Assembly: GCA_964195945.1 (NCBI GenBank)
Contig: CAXMRC010000099.1
Span: 1-19,829, forward strand
Source: JAAETI01 sp964195945
GTDB taxonomy: Bacteria; Actinomycetota; Acidimicrobiia; Spongiisociales; UBA5794
Direction of reading: 5' to 3'
DNA length: 19,829 bases
The position numbers were made by a program, and so were the translations under genes. Below are positions 10,540-17,324 of the stretch, in pieces. Positions within the stretch are counted from its first letter, which is position 1, and every line of letters starts with the position of its first letter. Under the pieces are notes generated by a model. It saw nothing but the letters and a program-made list of their open reading frames with translations. It did no database searches and was not told the DNA's origin.

Positions 10540-11270
10540 AAGACTTCGAACCGACGCTCACTGCTGAGGGCGTGGTTGCCGGTTATCTACCAGGCGTCGA
10601 CATTCTGACCGGGGTGGACTTGACGCTTGGCGACGGTGAACTCGTCGGCATCATCGGACCCAATGGAGCGGGGAAGTCGACCCTTGTCAAAGCCATCTTC
10701 GGCCTGGTGCCGGTGCGCCAGGGTACGGTGCTTCTTGATGACGAGGACATCAGCAACTCGGCCGCACACGAGCTCGTCGCCAGAGGCGTCGGATATGTGC
10801 CACAACGTGAGAACGTATTCGGCACCCTGACCGTCGAAGAGAACCTGCGTATGGGTTTGTATCTCCGGCCGGACGCCTGGAGTGAGCGTCTTGCCGCTGT
10901 TCACGAGCTGTTCCCGCTCCTTGCCGACCGCAGGGCACAGCGAGCTGGATTCCTTTCCGGTGGTGAGCGACAGATGCTGGCCATGAGTCGGGCGCTGATG
11001 ATGGATCCTCGGGTGATCCTGCTCGATGAGCCTTCGGCAGGTCTATCGCCAGCCAACCAAGACCTTGTTTTTGAACGAGTCCGTCAGATCTGTGACACGG
11101 GGGTGTCGATAATCATGGTTGAGCAGAACGCACGACGCTGTCTCCAGATCTGTGATCGTGCCTACGTGCTCGAACAGGGCAAGAATGCCCACACGGGTTC
11201 GGGCCAGGATCTACTCCATGATCCCAAGGTGATAGATCTGTACCTCGGCACGCTGGGTCGTGTCGAGTAG
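10536..11270 (+). CDS. livF: ABC transporter ATP-binding protein LivF
   Basis: The second ATPase subunit, 244 residues. Walker A is GPNGAGKST at 41-49, the Q-loop is GYVPQRENVFGTLTVEENL (86-104), the signature is LSGGERQMLAMSRALM from 140, and Walker B is ILLDEPSAGLSP from 161. VPQ..NVF and EQNARRCL are typical of LivF. The frame is open further upstream (to 10422), but the ATG at 10536 is chosen because it forms the ATGA overlap with the livG stop, has GGGGAG at 10525-10530, and begins exactly where family members begin. It is the last gene of the operon, followed after 25 bases by a strong hairpin terminator. Confidence 0.94.
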   Translation: MKDFEPTLTAEGVVAGYLPGVDILTGVDLTLGDGELVGIIGPNGAGKSTLVKAIFGLVPVRQGTVLLDDEDISNSAAHELVARGVGYVPQRENVFGTLTVEENLRMGLYLRPDAWSERLAAVHELFPLLADRRAQRAGFLSGGERQMLAMSRALMMDPRVILLDEPSAGLSPANQDLVFERVRQICDTGVSIIMVEQNARRCLQICDRAYVLEQGKNAHTGSGQDLLHDPKVIDLYLGTLGRVE

Positions 11271-11295
11271 ATCTGGATCGAATTGAACACAAAGA

Positions 11296-11325
11296 GAAGG
11301 GGCCCGACACGAGTCGGGCCCCTTC
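11296..11325. terminator. Bidirectional intrinsic terminator between livF and the convergent substrate-binding gene
   Basis: A perfect 13-bp inverted repeat (GAAGGGGCCCGAC / GTCGGGCCCCTTC) with a four-base ACGA loop lies between the livF stop (11270) and the stop of the convergent binding-protein gene (11349). It is followed rightward by GTTCAAT and leftward by TCTTTGTGTT, moderately T-rich tails. It can serve both transcripts. The stem is among the strongest in the window. Confidence 0.88.
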
Positions 11326-11348
11326 GTTCAATCAACTGTCATTATCCG

Positions 11349-12701
11349 CTACGGGACGCTGACGGTCTCGTCGGTATTGGCTGCACCAGTGGCGTCATAG
11401 GTGAAAATGTCATACGCGCCTGCACCCGGCTCACCGGCTGGAACGAAGTCCAGCGGTCCGCTGGCGCCGTCGTAATCGATGTCAACGCCTGCCTGCAGAA
11501 GAGCATGGCATGACGCGTACGAGGAGCACTTTTCTCCGCCCAAGGTCACATCGTTCACCGCGGCTGCGATGTCGACAGAGTTGGTTGAACCGGCAGACTC
11601 AGCCGCCAGAACGAGCAACGTTGCACAGTCGAACGAGTGCGACGAGAAGATCGTCGGGATGTCGGGTGCGAAAGCCGCAAAGCGATCGGTGAACGTTGCC
11701 TCACCATCGGGCGGTGCCAACGACGGGTAAGTCCCACGCGCTCCGTCGAGGACGGCCAAGTTGTTCGGATCGATAGCTTCAGCGGTCACGCTGTCCTTGA
11801 AGCCGTCGGCCACATACAGCTGAATGTCAGCCGGTCCCGCACCCGCCTCGATAAGCGCCTGCACGAAGGCGGCACCCTCAGCGAACGGGATCAACGAGAT
11901 AGCGTCGACGCCGGCGGCGGCGATTTGGGCGGCTTCAGCATCGAAGCTCGTGCCGTCCTTGTCGAACTCGACAAAAGCACCAACCGTTACACCATTGGCC
12001 TCGAGCTGATCCTTGACGGCGTTGGCTAGGCCGCGACCGTACTCATCGCCCCGGAACGCAATGGCAACACTGGATGCGCCGTCATCGGTGATCACGTCGG
12101 CATGCACAACACCCTGAAGGTTATCTGGCGGTGCGGTGCGGAAGTAGTAGCCACCGTCGTCATAAGTGGTGAAGATCGCACCCGTGTTTGACGGGGAGCA
12201 CATCGGAATCTCGCTACCGGTGATCCGGTCGATGACCGACAAAGAGATGCCGGTACTTGCGGGGCCGATGATGGCGTCTACTTCGTCGTTGATGAGTTGC
12301 TCGACGGATGCCGAAGCAACTTGAGAATCGGTTCCGCTGTCGGTCGGGATGACAACGATGCTGTTGTTGCCGGCGGCAGCCATCTCCGCGAAAGCCATTT
12401 CTATCGGCTTCACCAGTGCATCGATGATGACTGAAAGGCCACCCGTCGACGGCAATACGTAGCCGATGGTCAGTTCACCGTCATAGAGAGCCTCGAATGC
12501 CGGAGCTTCCGTTGTCGTTGCGGGCGCGGCCGTTGTCGCGGGCGCGGCCGTTGTCGTTGGCGCCGCTGTTGTCGTGGGTGCTGCAGTAGTTGTGGGTGCC
12601 GCTGTTGTTGTCGCGCTCGTGTCGTCGCTACATGCCGCAGCAATTAGTGCGAATGCAGCGAGAAGCGCCAACAAAAGGCGGTACCGCTTCGTGGTAGTCA
12701 T
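11349..12701 (-). CDS. ABC transporter substrate-binding lipoprotein (LivK/Peripla_BP_6-like)
   Basis: An extracytoplasmic solute receptor, likely delivering ligand to the convergent LivHMGF transporter. It has a basic start, a hydrophobic stretch LLLALLAAFALIAAAC and a lipobox cysteine at residue 24, so it is predicted to be lipid-anchored on the outer face of the membrane. Residues 31-67 are a low-complexity TTTAAP-repeat linker. The mature two-lobed periplasmic-binding fold begins near DGELTIGYVLPSTGGLS (~74-90) and includes VDAIIGPASTGISLSV and the hinge/second-lobe segment VAIAFRGDEYGRGLA. Length 450 is normal for family members plus linker. ATG 12701 is preceded by GGAGGT at eight bases. 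The ligand cannot be told from sequence: branched-chain amino acid is the default, but this family also binds urea, amides and other small molecules. Confidence 0.92.
   Translation of the reverse strand: MTTTKRYRLLLALLAAFALIAAACSDDTSATTTAAPTTTAAPTTTAAPTTTAAPATTAAPATTTEAPAFEALYDGELTIGYVLPSTGGLSVIIDALVKPIEMAFAEMAAAGNNSIVVIPTDSGTDSQVASASVEQLINDEVDAIIGPASTGISLSVIDRITGSEIPMCSPSNTGAIFTTYDDGGYYFRTAPPDNLQGVVHADVITDDGASSVAIAFRGDEYGRGLANAVKDQLEANGVTVGAFVEFDKDGTSFDAEAAQIAAAGVDAISLIPFAEGAAFVQALIEAGAGPADIQLYVADGFKDSVTAEAIDPNNLAVLDGARGTYPSLAPPDGEATFTDRFAAFAPDIPTIFSSHSFDCATLLVLAAESAGSTNSVDIAAAVNDVTLGGEKCSSYASCHALLQAGVDIDYDGASGPLDFVPAGEPGAGAYDIFTYDATGAANTDETVSVP
12501..12611 (-). repeat. In-frame tandem repeat encoding TTTAAP linker
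   Basis: An 18-base unit, diverged at codon third positions, encodes four TTTAAP copies, then ATTAAP and ATTTEAP (residues 31-67 of the lipoprotein). It forms a flexible spacer between the lipid anchor and the binding domain. Such Thr/Ala/Pro linkers are frequent in Acidimicrobiia-like lipoproteins. Copy number could vary by slippage. Confidence 0.85.
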
Positions 12702-13136
12702 GTCTGGTTACCTCCGGTAATAGCAGGGCGGGGTAGGTCGCCATGCGTGGCCGAGAGCATACCCGTGGATTCTGTAGTTCGCAGGTGATTTATTCTGCAG
12801 ACCATTTCGAGCAAGTATTTGACGATTCGTCCCGTTTCGCTCCGGCGTGTGCCAGAATGCATTTACCAGAGAGAGGAGGTGGTCCAAATATTATCTGAAA
12901 GTCTTTATGGGACCCTGGAGGTGGCCGAGCGCTAACGGCTACTCGGTTATTTCGGATTAGCCGCTCCATTTGAGGTGGCGACTCCAACTCGGACCACCGG
13001 AACCCGGAGATCTGCGATTTGGTCCTATCGCAGCGGTCATTGCCCAAAAGGGCAAAAACCGAAGATGCTCCGGGTTCTTCCGCGTGGGAAGCGAGCTGCG
13101 CAGGCCGCTCGAGGGTCCGGCTATCGTCCGCACTCG
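12702..13136. promoter_or_regulatory. 435-bp divergent intergenic region between the binding lipoprotein and arginine deiminase
   Basis: It carries the Shine-Dalgarno of the leftward lipoprotein gene near its left end. It should hold promoters for both directions, but no convincing -35/-10 pair was found. TTGACG at 12819-12824 resembles a -35 but has no partner. A 6-bp inverted repeat TTGCCC-AAAA-GGGCAA lies at 13040-13055 and could be an operator. TATCGT at 13122-13127 is a TANNNT-type -10 nine bases before the arcA ATG and would fit a leaderless transcript, which is speculative. No gene is supported in this stretch; the arcA frame remains open upstream to 12975, but that extension does not look like arginine deiminase. 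Confidence 0.45.
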
Positions 13137-14360
13137 ATGGACACGACCAACATCAGTAGTGAAATCGGGCGCCTGCGTACTGTGATTGTGCACCGGCCCG
13201 GCATTGAGATCGCCCGGATCACACCGGAGAACAAAGAGGCGCTGCTCTTTGACGACTTGCTGTGGTTGGAGCGAGCCCAGCAAGAGCATGATCGGTTCAC
13301 AGCAATCATGACCGACCGCGGCGTTGACGTGCTGTATTTCGAGGATCTGCTGCGCGATGTCCTCAAGATCGACGATATCAAGGGTCAGATTATCGACGAC
13401 ATCATTACTCCTGCCCGTTGCGGAGCCCGTGTCGCCGAACGTCTCCGGGCGACGATGCGAGAAGCCCACTGCGATCGTGTAGTCGATGTTCTTCTTGGGG
13501 GCCTTTTGGAGCGAGAGCTTCCGGAGTGGGGCGTCGATTCTCTCTTCGCCGACTTGATTTCAGATCGGTTCCACTACGTGTTGCGGCCTCTCCCCAACCT
13601 TCTCTTCATGCGGGACAACGCGTCGTGGGTGAACGATGGTTTGGTTCTGAATGTGCTGGCAACGCCTGCTCGCGATCGGGAATCCATATACATGAGGGAG
13701 ATCTATCAGCACCATCCCCGGTTCCGCGATCACAGCTTCCCGGTTTGGTTCGGCAATGGACCAGATGACCACTACCCGGCGAGCATCGAAGGCGGCGATG
13801 TACTCGTGCTGGCTGAGGACACTGTCATCGTCGGTCTCGGCGAACGTACCGCTCCCGCGGCAGTAGAGCTGCTGGCGCGGCGTCTCTTTGCGGGGTCTTC
13901 GGTGAGGAACATCATCGTCGTTCATCTGCGTCGGGCCCGGGCGGTCATGCATCTCGACACAGTGTTCACAATGGTTGATAGGGCCACATTCAATGTCTTC
14001 CCCGGCCTGCTCGAACAGATAGATGTCCACGTCATTACCGCGGCCGGCGACGGTGTTGCTGTTGCGCCGGCCGACGGGCTAGAGAGCGCGTTGCGGGCCA
14101 CGCTGGGACTCGACGAGATCACCTTTGTCTCCACAGGAGGGGACGCGATCGGGCAGCTGCGGGAGCAGTGGGATGACGGGAACAACACTCTCGCTATTGA
14201 GCCTGGTGTCGTCATCGCCTACGCGCGGAATCAGGAGACCAATCGTCGGCTGCGCGATGCCGGCATCGAGGTTCTCGAATTGGATGCATCCGAGCTGTGT
14301 CGGGGGCGCGGTGGCAGCCGGTGTATGACCCAACCGGTGCTGCGGGACCCGTTGGGATGA
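13137..14360 (+). CDS. arcA: Arginine deiminase
   Basis: Hydrolyses L-arginine to L-citrulline and ammonia in the cytoplasm. With the ATG at 13137 the product is 407 residues, the family's usual length, and begins ISSEIGRLRTVIVHRPG as arginine deiminases do; the 54 codons upstream are not family-like. Guanidine-group deiminase motifs are present: FMRDNASW at 157-164 (cf. FTRD), EGGD at 218-221, HLDTVFT with His272, and SRCMTQP with nucleophile Cys396. The C terminus has RGRGGSRCMTQP rather than the common GGGxxRCMSMP, and FMRDN replaces FTRDP/T. No Shine-Dalgarno lies in front of the ATG, so a leaderless message is possible. The stop overlaps the next gene by four bases (ATGA). arcB, arcC and arcD are absent from the window, so a complete fermentative arginine pathway is not shown here. 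Confidence 0.87.
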   Translation: MDTTNISSEIGRLRTVIVHRPGIEIARITPENKEALLFDDLLWLERAQQEHDRFTAIMTDRGVDVLYFEDLLRDVLKIDDIKGQIIDDIITPARCGARVAERLRATMREAHCDRVVDVLLGGLLERELPEWGVDSLFADLISDRFHYVLRPLPNLLFMRDNASWVNDGLVLNVLATPARDRESIYMREIYQHHPRFRDHSFPVWFGNGPDDHYPASIEGGDVLVLAEDTVIVGLGERTAPAAVELLARRLFAGSSVRNIIVVHLRRARAVMHLDTVFTMVDRATFNVFPGLLEQIDVHVITAAGDGVAVAPADGLESALRATLGLDEITFVSTGGDAIGQLREQWDDGNNTLAIEPGVVIAYARNQETNRRLRDAGIEVLELDASELCRGRGGSRCMTQPVLRDPLG

Positions 14361-14770
14361 TGGGGGAGCGGGTCGCGATTCCGGAGCAGATTCATTCGGC
14401 GATGGTTGCCCATGCAGAATTCTGTCTCCCAGAAGAGGCATGCGGACTGATCGCATTCGATAGCCATGATGGGCCTCGAATGGTATACGCCACGACGAAC
14501 ATCGACAGGTCTCGAGTCAGATTCACGGTATCGCCAGAAGAGCACTTCGGCGCCATCCATCACGCTGAAGCGCAGGGATGGACGATCGCCGGCTCGTTCC
14601 ACTCGCATCCTGACTCGGCTGCCTTCCCGTCCGCTCGTGACGTTGCCGGCGCCCTTGACCCCGAATGGCTCTACATCGTGGTGGGGTTAAGCGGTGCTGC
14701 CCCCGACCTTCGTGGATTCCGCATTCGAGACCTGATCGTTTCCGAAGTCGCCCTTGTTGAGATGCCGTGA
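14357..14770 (+). CDS. JAB/MPN (JAMM-motif) metalloprotease, Mec-like
   Basis: A 137-residue zinc isopeptidase-fold protein. The complete JAMM motif is visible: Glu27 in EEACGLI, His82-x-His84 in SFHSHPDS, then Ser92 and Asp95 in FPSARD, with exact HxHx7Sx2D spacing. In actinobacteria, close relatives such as Mec (Rv1334) trim the sulfur-carrier protein CysO after cysteine synthesis, releasing cysteine. Here it is followed by the small membrane protein, MBL hydrolase, rph and rdgB, matching the mycobacterial order except that cysO, cysM, the rhomboid gene and murI are missing. The start is ATG 14357 in an ATGA overlap with arcA; an adjacent ATG at 14360 and an upstream in-frame start at 14297 are alternatives. 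Family assignment is firm; the CysO-directed role is inference. Confidence 0.87.
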   Translation: MMGERVAIPEQIHSAMVAHAEFCLPEEACGLIAFDSHDGPRMVYATTNIDRSRVRFTVSPEEHFGAIHHAEAQGWTIAGSFHSHPDSAAFPSARDVAGALDPEWLYIVVGLSGAAPDLRGFRIRDLIVSEVALVEMP

Positions 14771-15021
14771 CTAGTCCAGAGCGTTCCGATCATCTCACCA
14801 TGTATGGCATCGTGGGCGTGGCCATGTACGCGGTGGTCGGGGTGTTGATTGGTGCGTCGTTTTCTGTGATACCCGCTGGATGGCTGATAACTCTCGCGGG
14901 ATCCTGGGTGGCGGCGGCGGGTCTCGGTGCGGCATTATGGAAAAGGACCGTATGGATTCCGCTGCTGGCATCGATCGTGTTGTCTGGTGTGTGGATGGCC
15001 GTGTTCTTTGGGAGTAGGTGA
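14767..15021 (+). CDS. Small three-helix membrane protein, function unknown
   Basis: An 84-residue hydrophobic protein with three predicted membrane helices near 13-33, 38-58 and 62-82, with glycine- and alanine-rich helix faces. It starts with GTG at 14767, whose GTGA overlaps the stop of the JAMM protease, and ends four bases before the MBL-fold gene, so it is translated within the same operon. It takes the place that the rhomboid-like membrane protease (Rv1337) and murI occupy in mycobacteria, but it is far too short to be a rhomboid and has no serine protease motif. Not recognised as a named family. Confidence 0.72.
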   Translation: MTSPERSDHLTMYGIVGVAMYAVVGVLIGASFSVIPAGWLITLAGSWVAAAGLGAALWKRTVWIPLLASIVLSGVWMAVFFGSR

Positions 15022-15025
15022 CGAA

Positions 15026-15775
15026 ATGCAACTGGATGTATTGGGGAGCTCGGGAACCTATCCCACTGCGGACCACCCGGCATCGGGCTACCTCATAAGC
15101 CATGCGGACACCCACATTCTCTGTGACGCTGGTTTCGGGACATTCGGGGAACTGACGCGGAGGATTGCTCCGGATCAGCTCGATGCGGTTGTCTTGTCGC
15201 ACCGGCACCCGGACCACTGTGTGGATTTTCTTGCCCTGCACCACGCCTTGGCCTACGGGCCATTCGAACGCACGAATCTTCCCGTTTTCTGCGCCCCGGG
15301 AGTAGGCAGCCGTTTGGCAGAATTCGTCGGTGCCGGTGAAGGCCATATCTTCTACGACATCTTCGACTTTCATGAGGTCGGTGCCACCAACCACGTGGTT
15401 GTCGGCTCTATCGATCTGCGATTTGCCGTCACGTCCCACTCGGTTCCAACAATCGCCACCCGCTTCGAGGCGGGAGGGCGCTCGCTGGCGTACTCGGCCG
15501 ACACCGGGCCCGATGGTGGGTTTCCAGAATTGTGCCGCGGGGTTTCGGTCGTGCTGGCGGAAGCGTCGATACCGGGAGAGCGAGACGAGCACCAGTTTGC
15601 CCACCATCTAACTGCGGCAGAAGCCGGCTCGATCGCAAGAGAAGCAGGTGCCGAGGCCCTGATTCTGACTCACCTGCGGCCTACCCTGAATCGCAAGCAG
15701 TCAATCCGCGAAGCCCGCACCGAATTCGAGGGCAGGATCGCGGTTGCTTCCCCTGCTGACGTTTACCAAGTCTGA
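15026..15775 (+). CDS. Metallo-beta-lactamase-fold hydrolase, Rv1339-like (possible cyclic nucleotide phosphodiesterase)
   Basis: A 249-residue metal hydrolase. Metal ligands visible: HRHPDH (His59, His61, Asp63, His64), His138 in VTSHSVPT, Asp159 in YSADTGPD and His216 in LILTHLRPT, with HHLTAAEAG (193-201) also typical of the RNase Z/phosphodiesterase-like branch. The position directly before rph and rdgB matches M. tuberculosis Rv1339, reported as an atypical class II cAMP phosphodiesterase; that activity here is inferred from context. The frame is open upstream to 14927, but ATG 15026 is preferred because GGAG lies at 15011-15014, it follows the upstream stop by four bases, and LDVLGSSGTYP is the usual N terminus. 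Nineteen bases separate its stop from rph. Confidence 0.86.
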   Translation: MQLDVLGSSGTYPTADHPASGYLISHADTHILCDAGFGTFGELTRRIAPDQLDAVVLSHRHPDHCVDFLALHHALAYGPFERTNLPVFCAPGVGSRLAEFVGAGEGHIFYDIFDFHEVGATNHVVVGSIDLRFAVTSHSVPTIATRFEAGGRSLAYSADTGPDGGFPELCRGVSVVLAEASIPGERDEHQFAHHLTAAEAGSIAREAGAEALILTHLRPTLNRKQSIREARTEFEGRIAVASPADVYQV

Positions 15776-15794
15776 TACACGAATAGAGGACAAA

Positions 15795-16496
15795 ATGAGA
15801 GAGGACCGAAAGGTCGACGAGTTGCGCCCTGTGGTGCTGCATCGTGGCTATACCGAGATGACCCCGGGGTCGGTACTGGTGGAAATGGGCAGGACCCGAG
15901 TGCTGTGCACGGTTTCGATCGAACAAGATGTGCCACCGTGGATGCGAGGAACCGGCAAGGGATGGGTCACCGCCGAGTACTCAATGCTCCCTGGATCCAG
16001 CAGGGAACGCGTATCGCGCCGTTCCATCAGCGGCGGACGCACCAAGGAGATCCAGCGTCTCATCGGCCGCTCGTTGCGAGCCGCTGTTGATGAGAAGGCG
16101 ATGGGGGAGCTCATGGCCAGGATCGACTGCGATGTGTTGCAGGCTGATGGCGGCACCCGAACAGCTTCCATCACTGGTGCGTGGGTGGCGCTTGCCGATG
16201 CGTTCGACAAGCTTGTTGCAGATGGAGTGCTTGAGAAGTCCCCGATCGTTCAGCATATTGCCGCCGTTTCGGTTGGCATCGTCGATGGCGAGGTCCTTCT
16301 CGATCTTGAGTACAAAGAGGACGTTGGCGCCGACACCGATTGCAACGTCGTTATGACCGGCGATGGGAAATATGTTGAGGTGCAGGGGACTGCCGAGGGG
16401 GTTGCCTTCGATAGAGCCGAACTAACCCGGATGTTGGATCTGGCAGCGGCCGGGATCGGGAGCCTCGTTGAACACCAGAAGTCGGCTCGGGCCTAG
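15795..16496 (+). CDS. rph: Ribonuclease PH
   Basis: A phosphate-dependent 3'-5' exoribonuclease that trims the 3' tails of tRNA precursors and works as a hexameric ring. The 233-residue product has the family's N terminus R-x-D-R-x-x-D-x-L-R-P at 2-11, then GWVTAEYSMLPGSSRER (56-72), GGRTKEIQRLIGRSLRA (80-96) and the catalytic DCDVLQADGGTRTASITGA segment (111-129), in which Thr121 and Arg122 lie in the phosphate-binding GTRTAS. The ATG at 15795 has AGAGGA four bases upstream; an upstream in-frame extension to 15744 overlaps the MBL gene and is not family-like. rdgB follows after three bases, the usual actinobacterial rph-rdgB pair. Confidence 0.96.
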   Translation: MREDRKVDELRPVVLHRGYTEMTPGSVLVEMGRTRVLCTVSIEQDVPPWMRGTGKGWVTAEYSMLPGSSRERVSRRSISGGRTKEIQRLIGRSLRAAVDEKAMGELMARIDCDVLQADGGTRTASITGAWVALADAFDKLVADGVLEKSPIVQHIAAVSVGIVDGEVLLDLEYKEDVGADTDCNVVMTGDGKYVEVQGTAEGVAFDRAELTRMLDLAAAGIGSLVEHQKSARA

Positions 16497-16499
16497 CCG

Positions 16500-17078
16500 G
16501 TGCAGTTGTCGCACGTAGTCATCGCCTCGAAGAACGAGCACAAGATCGGGGAGATTCTCGATGTTCTTGAATCAACAGGACTCGACATTGATCTGGTGCG
16601 TGATGTCGAGTGGCCTGATGTCGAAGAGACGGAGCCGACGCTAGAAGGCAACGCCTTACTCAAGGCACGTTCGGTGCGTAAGCAGACCGGGTTTGCGGTG
16701 ATTGCCGACGACTCCGGACTCGAAGTGGATGCTCTGGGTGGAGCACCTGGTGTGATCTCGGCACGGTATGCGGGCCCGGATGCGACGTACAGCGACAACG
16801 TCGACAAGCTGCTCGAAGAGATGGAGGGCGTCATCGATCGACGTGCTCAGTTCCGGACGGTGATGGTGCTTATCGATGATGCCGGAGACGAACTGATTGT
16901 GGAAGGGATCATGGAAGGCTCGATAACCCGCGAGCGGCGTGGCTCGAATGGTTTCGGGTACGACCCCGTGTTTCTGGTTGGGGATAGGACGTTCGCTGAA
17001 ATGGCGACTAGGGAGAAGAACGAGATCTCGCACCGCGCTCAAGCTCTGCGGGCGTTGGCTGAGGTTCTGTCGGAGTAG
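16500..17078 (+). CDS. rdgB: dITP/XTP pyrophosphatase (RdgB/HAM1 family)
   Basis: Hydrolyses non-canonical purine nucleoside triphosphates (dITP, ITP, XTP) to the monophosphate and pyrophosphate, keeping them out of DNA and RNA. At 192 residues it is standard length. Motifs: ASKNEHKIGEI (9-19), TLEGNALLKA (47-56), ADDSGLEVDALGGAPGVIS (69-87), SNGFGYDPVFL (149-159) and EKNEISHRAQA (172-182). It starts with GTG three bases after the rph stop. It is the last gene of the tightly packed arcA-to-rdgB run; downstream lies a hairpin-rich gap. Confidence 0.95.
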   Translation: MQLSHVVIASKNEHKIGEILDVLESTGLDIDLVRDVEWPDVEETEPTLEGNALLKARSVRKQTGFAVIADDSGLEVDALGGAPGVISARYAGPDATYSDNVDKLLEEMEGVIDRRAQFRTVMVLIDDAGDELIVEGIMEGSITRERRGSNGFGYDPVFLVGDRTFAEMATREKNEISHRAQALRALAEVLSE

Positions 17079-17100
17079 GTATTGGGGCGACGGGGTGTCT

Positions 17101-17304
17101 GGTCGGCTGCCCGTGCGTGCAGGGCATCGGAACTGGTGCCGACCCACCGATACGTCCGCCCTGAATCGGAGATCAACCTGGATGTGCCTGGTCAGAACTA
17201 GCGTGTCTGGGTGATCTAATCCGACTGGCTCTCAAGTCGGGTCGGCCCGTGCCGACAGTATGCGAATAACGACCTGGTACACCAAGCCCCAGCCAACCGC
17301 TGGG
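17101..17304. other. Hairpin-rich intergenic stretch downstream of rdgB
   Basis: Four inverted repeats lie in about 200 bases: GGTCGGC/GCCGACC (17101-17107 with 17138-17144) enclosing TGCCC/GGGCA; CCGACT/AGTCGG (17221-17226, 17235-17240); immediately abutting GTCGGC-CCGT-GCCGAC (17241-17256); and CCCAGC-CAACC-GCTGGG (17288-17304). None is followed by a T tract, so they are not classical intrinsic terminators. A structured 5' leader of the next gene, a small RNA, or Rho-type 3' end structure are possibilities. No tRNA or known RNA pattern was seen. Confidence 0.4.
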
Positions 17305-17324
17305 CCACACCAAGGAAAGCTGCG

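Noticed and set aside
12879..12935. 18-codon GTG-initiated ORF directly after GAGAGGAG, possible leader peptide
   Set aside because: The Shine-Dalgarno-like run abuts the GTG with no spacing and there is no attenuator structure or runs of regulatory codons; too short to support.
12907..12975. tRNA-like stretch (GGAGGTGGCCGAGCGCTAACGG) near the middle of the divergent region
   Set aside because: The start resembles a Ser/Leu tRNA 5' half and D-arm, but no T-arm (GGTTCGAATCC-like) or matching acceptor strand follows at the right distance.
12975..13136. N-terminal extension of arginine deiminase by 54 residues
   Set aside because: The extension is Arg/Gly/Pro-rich with no resemblance to the family, while the ATG at 13137 gives the standard length and N terminus.
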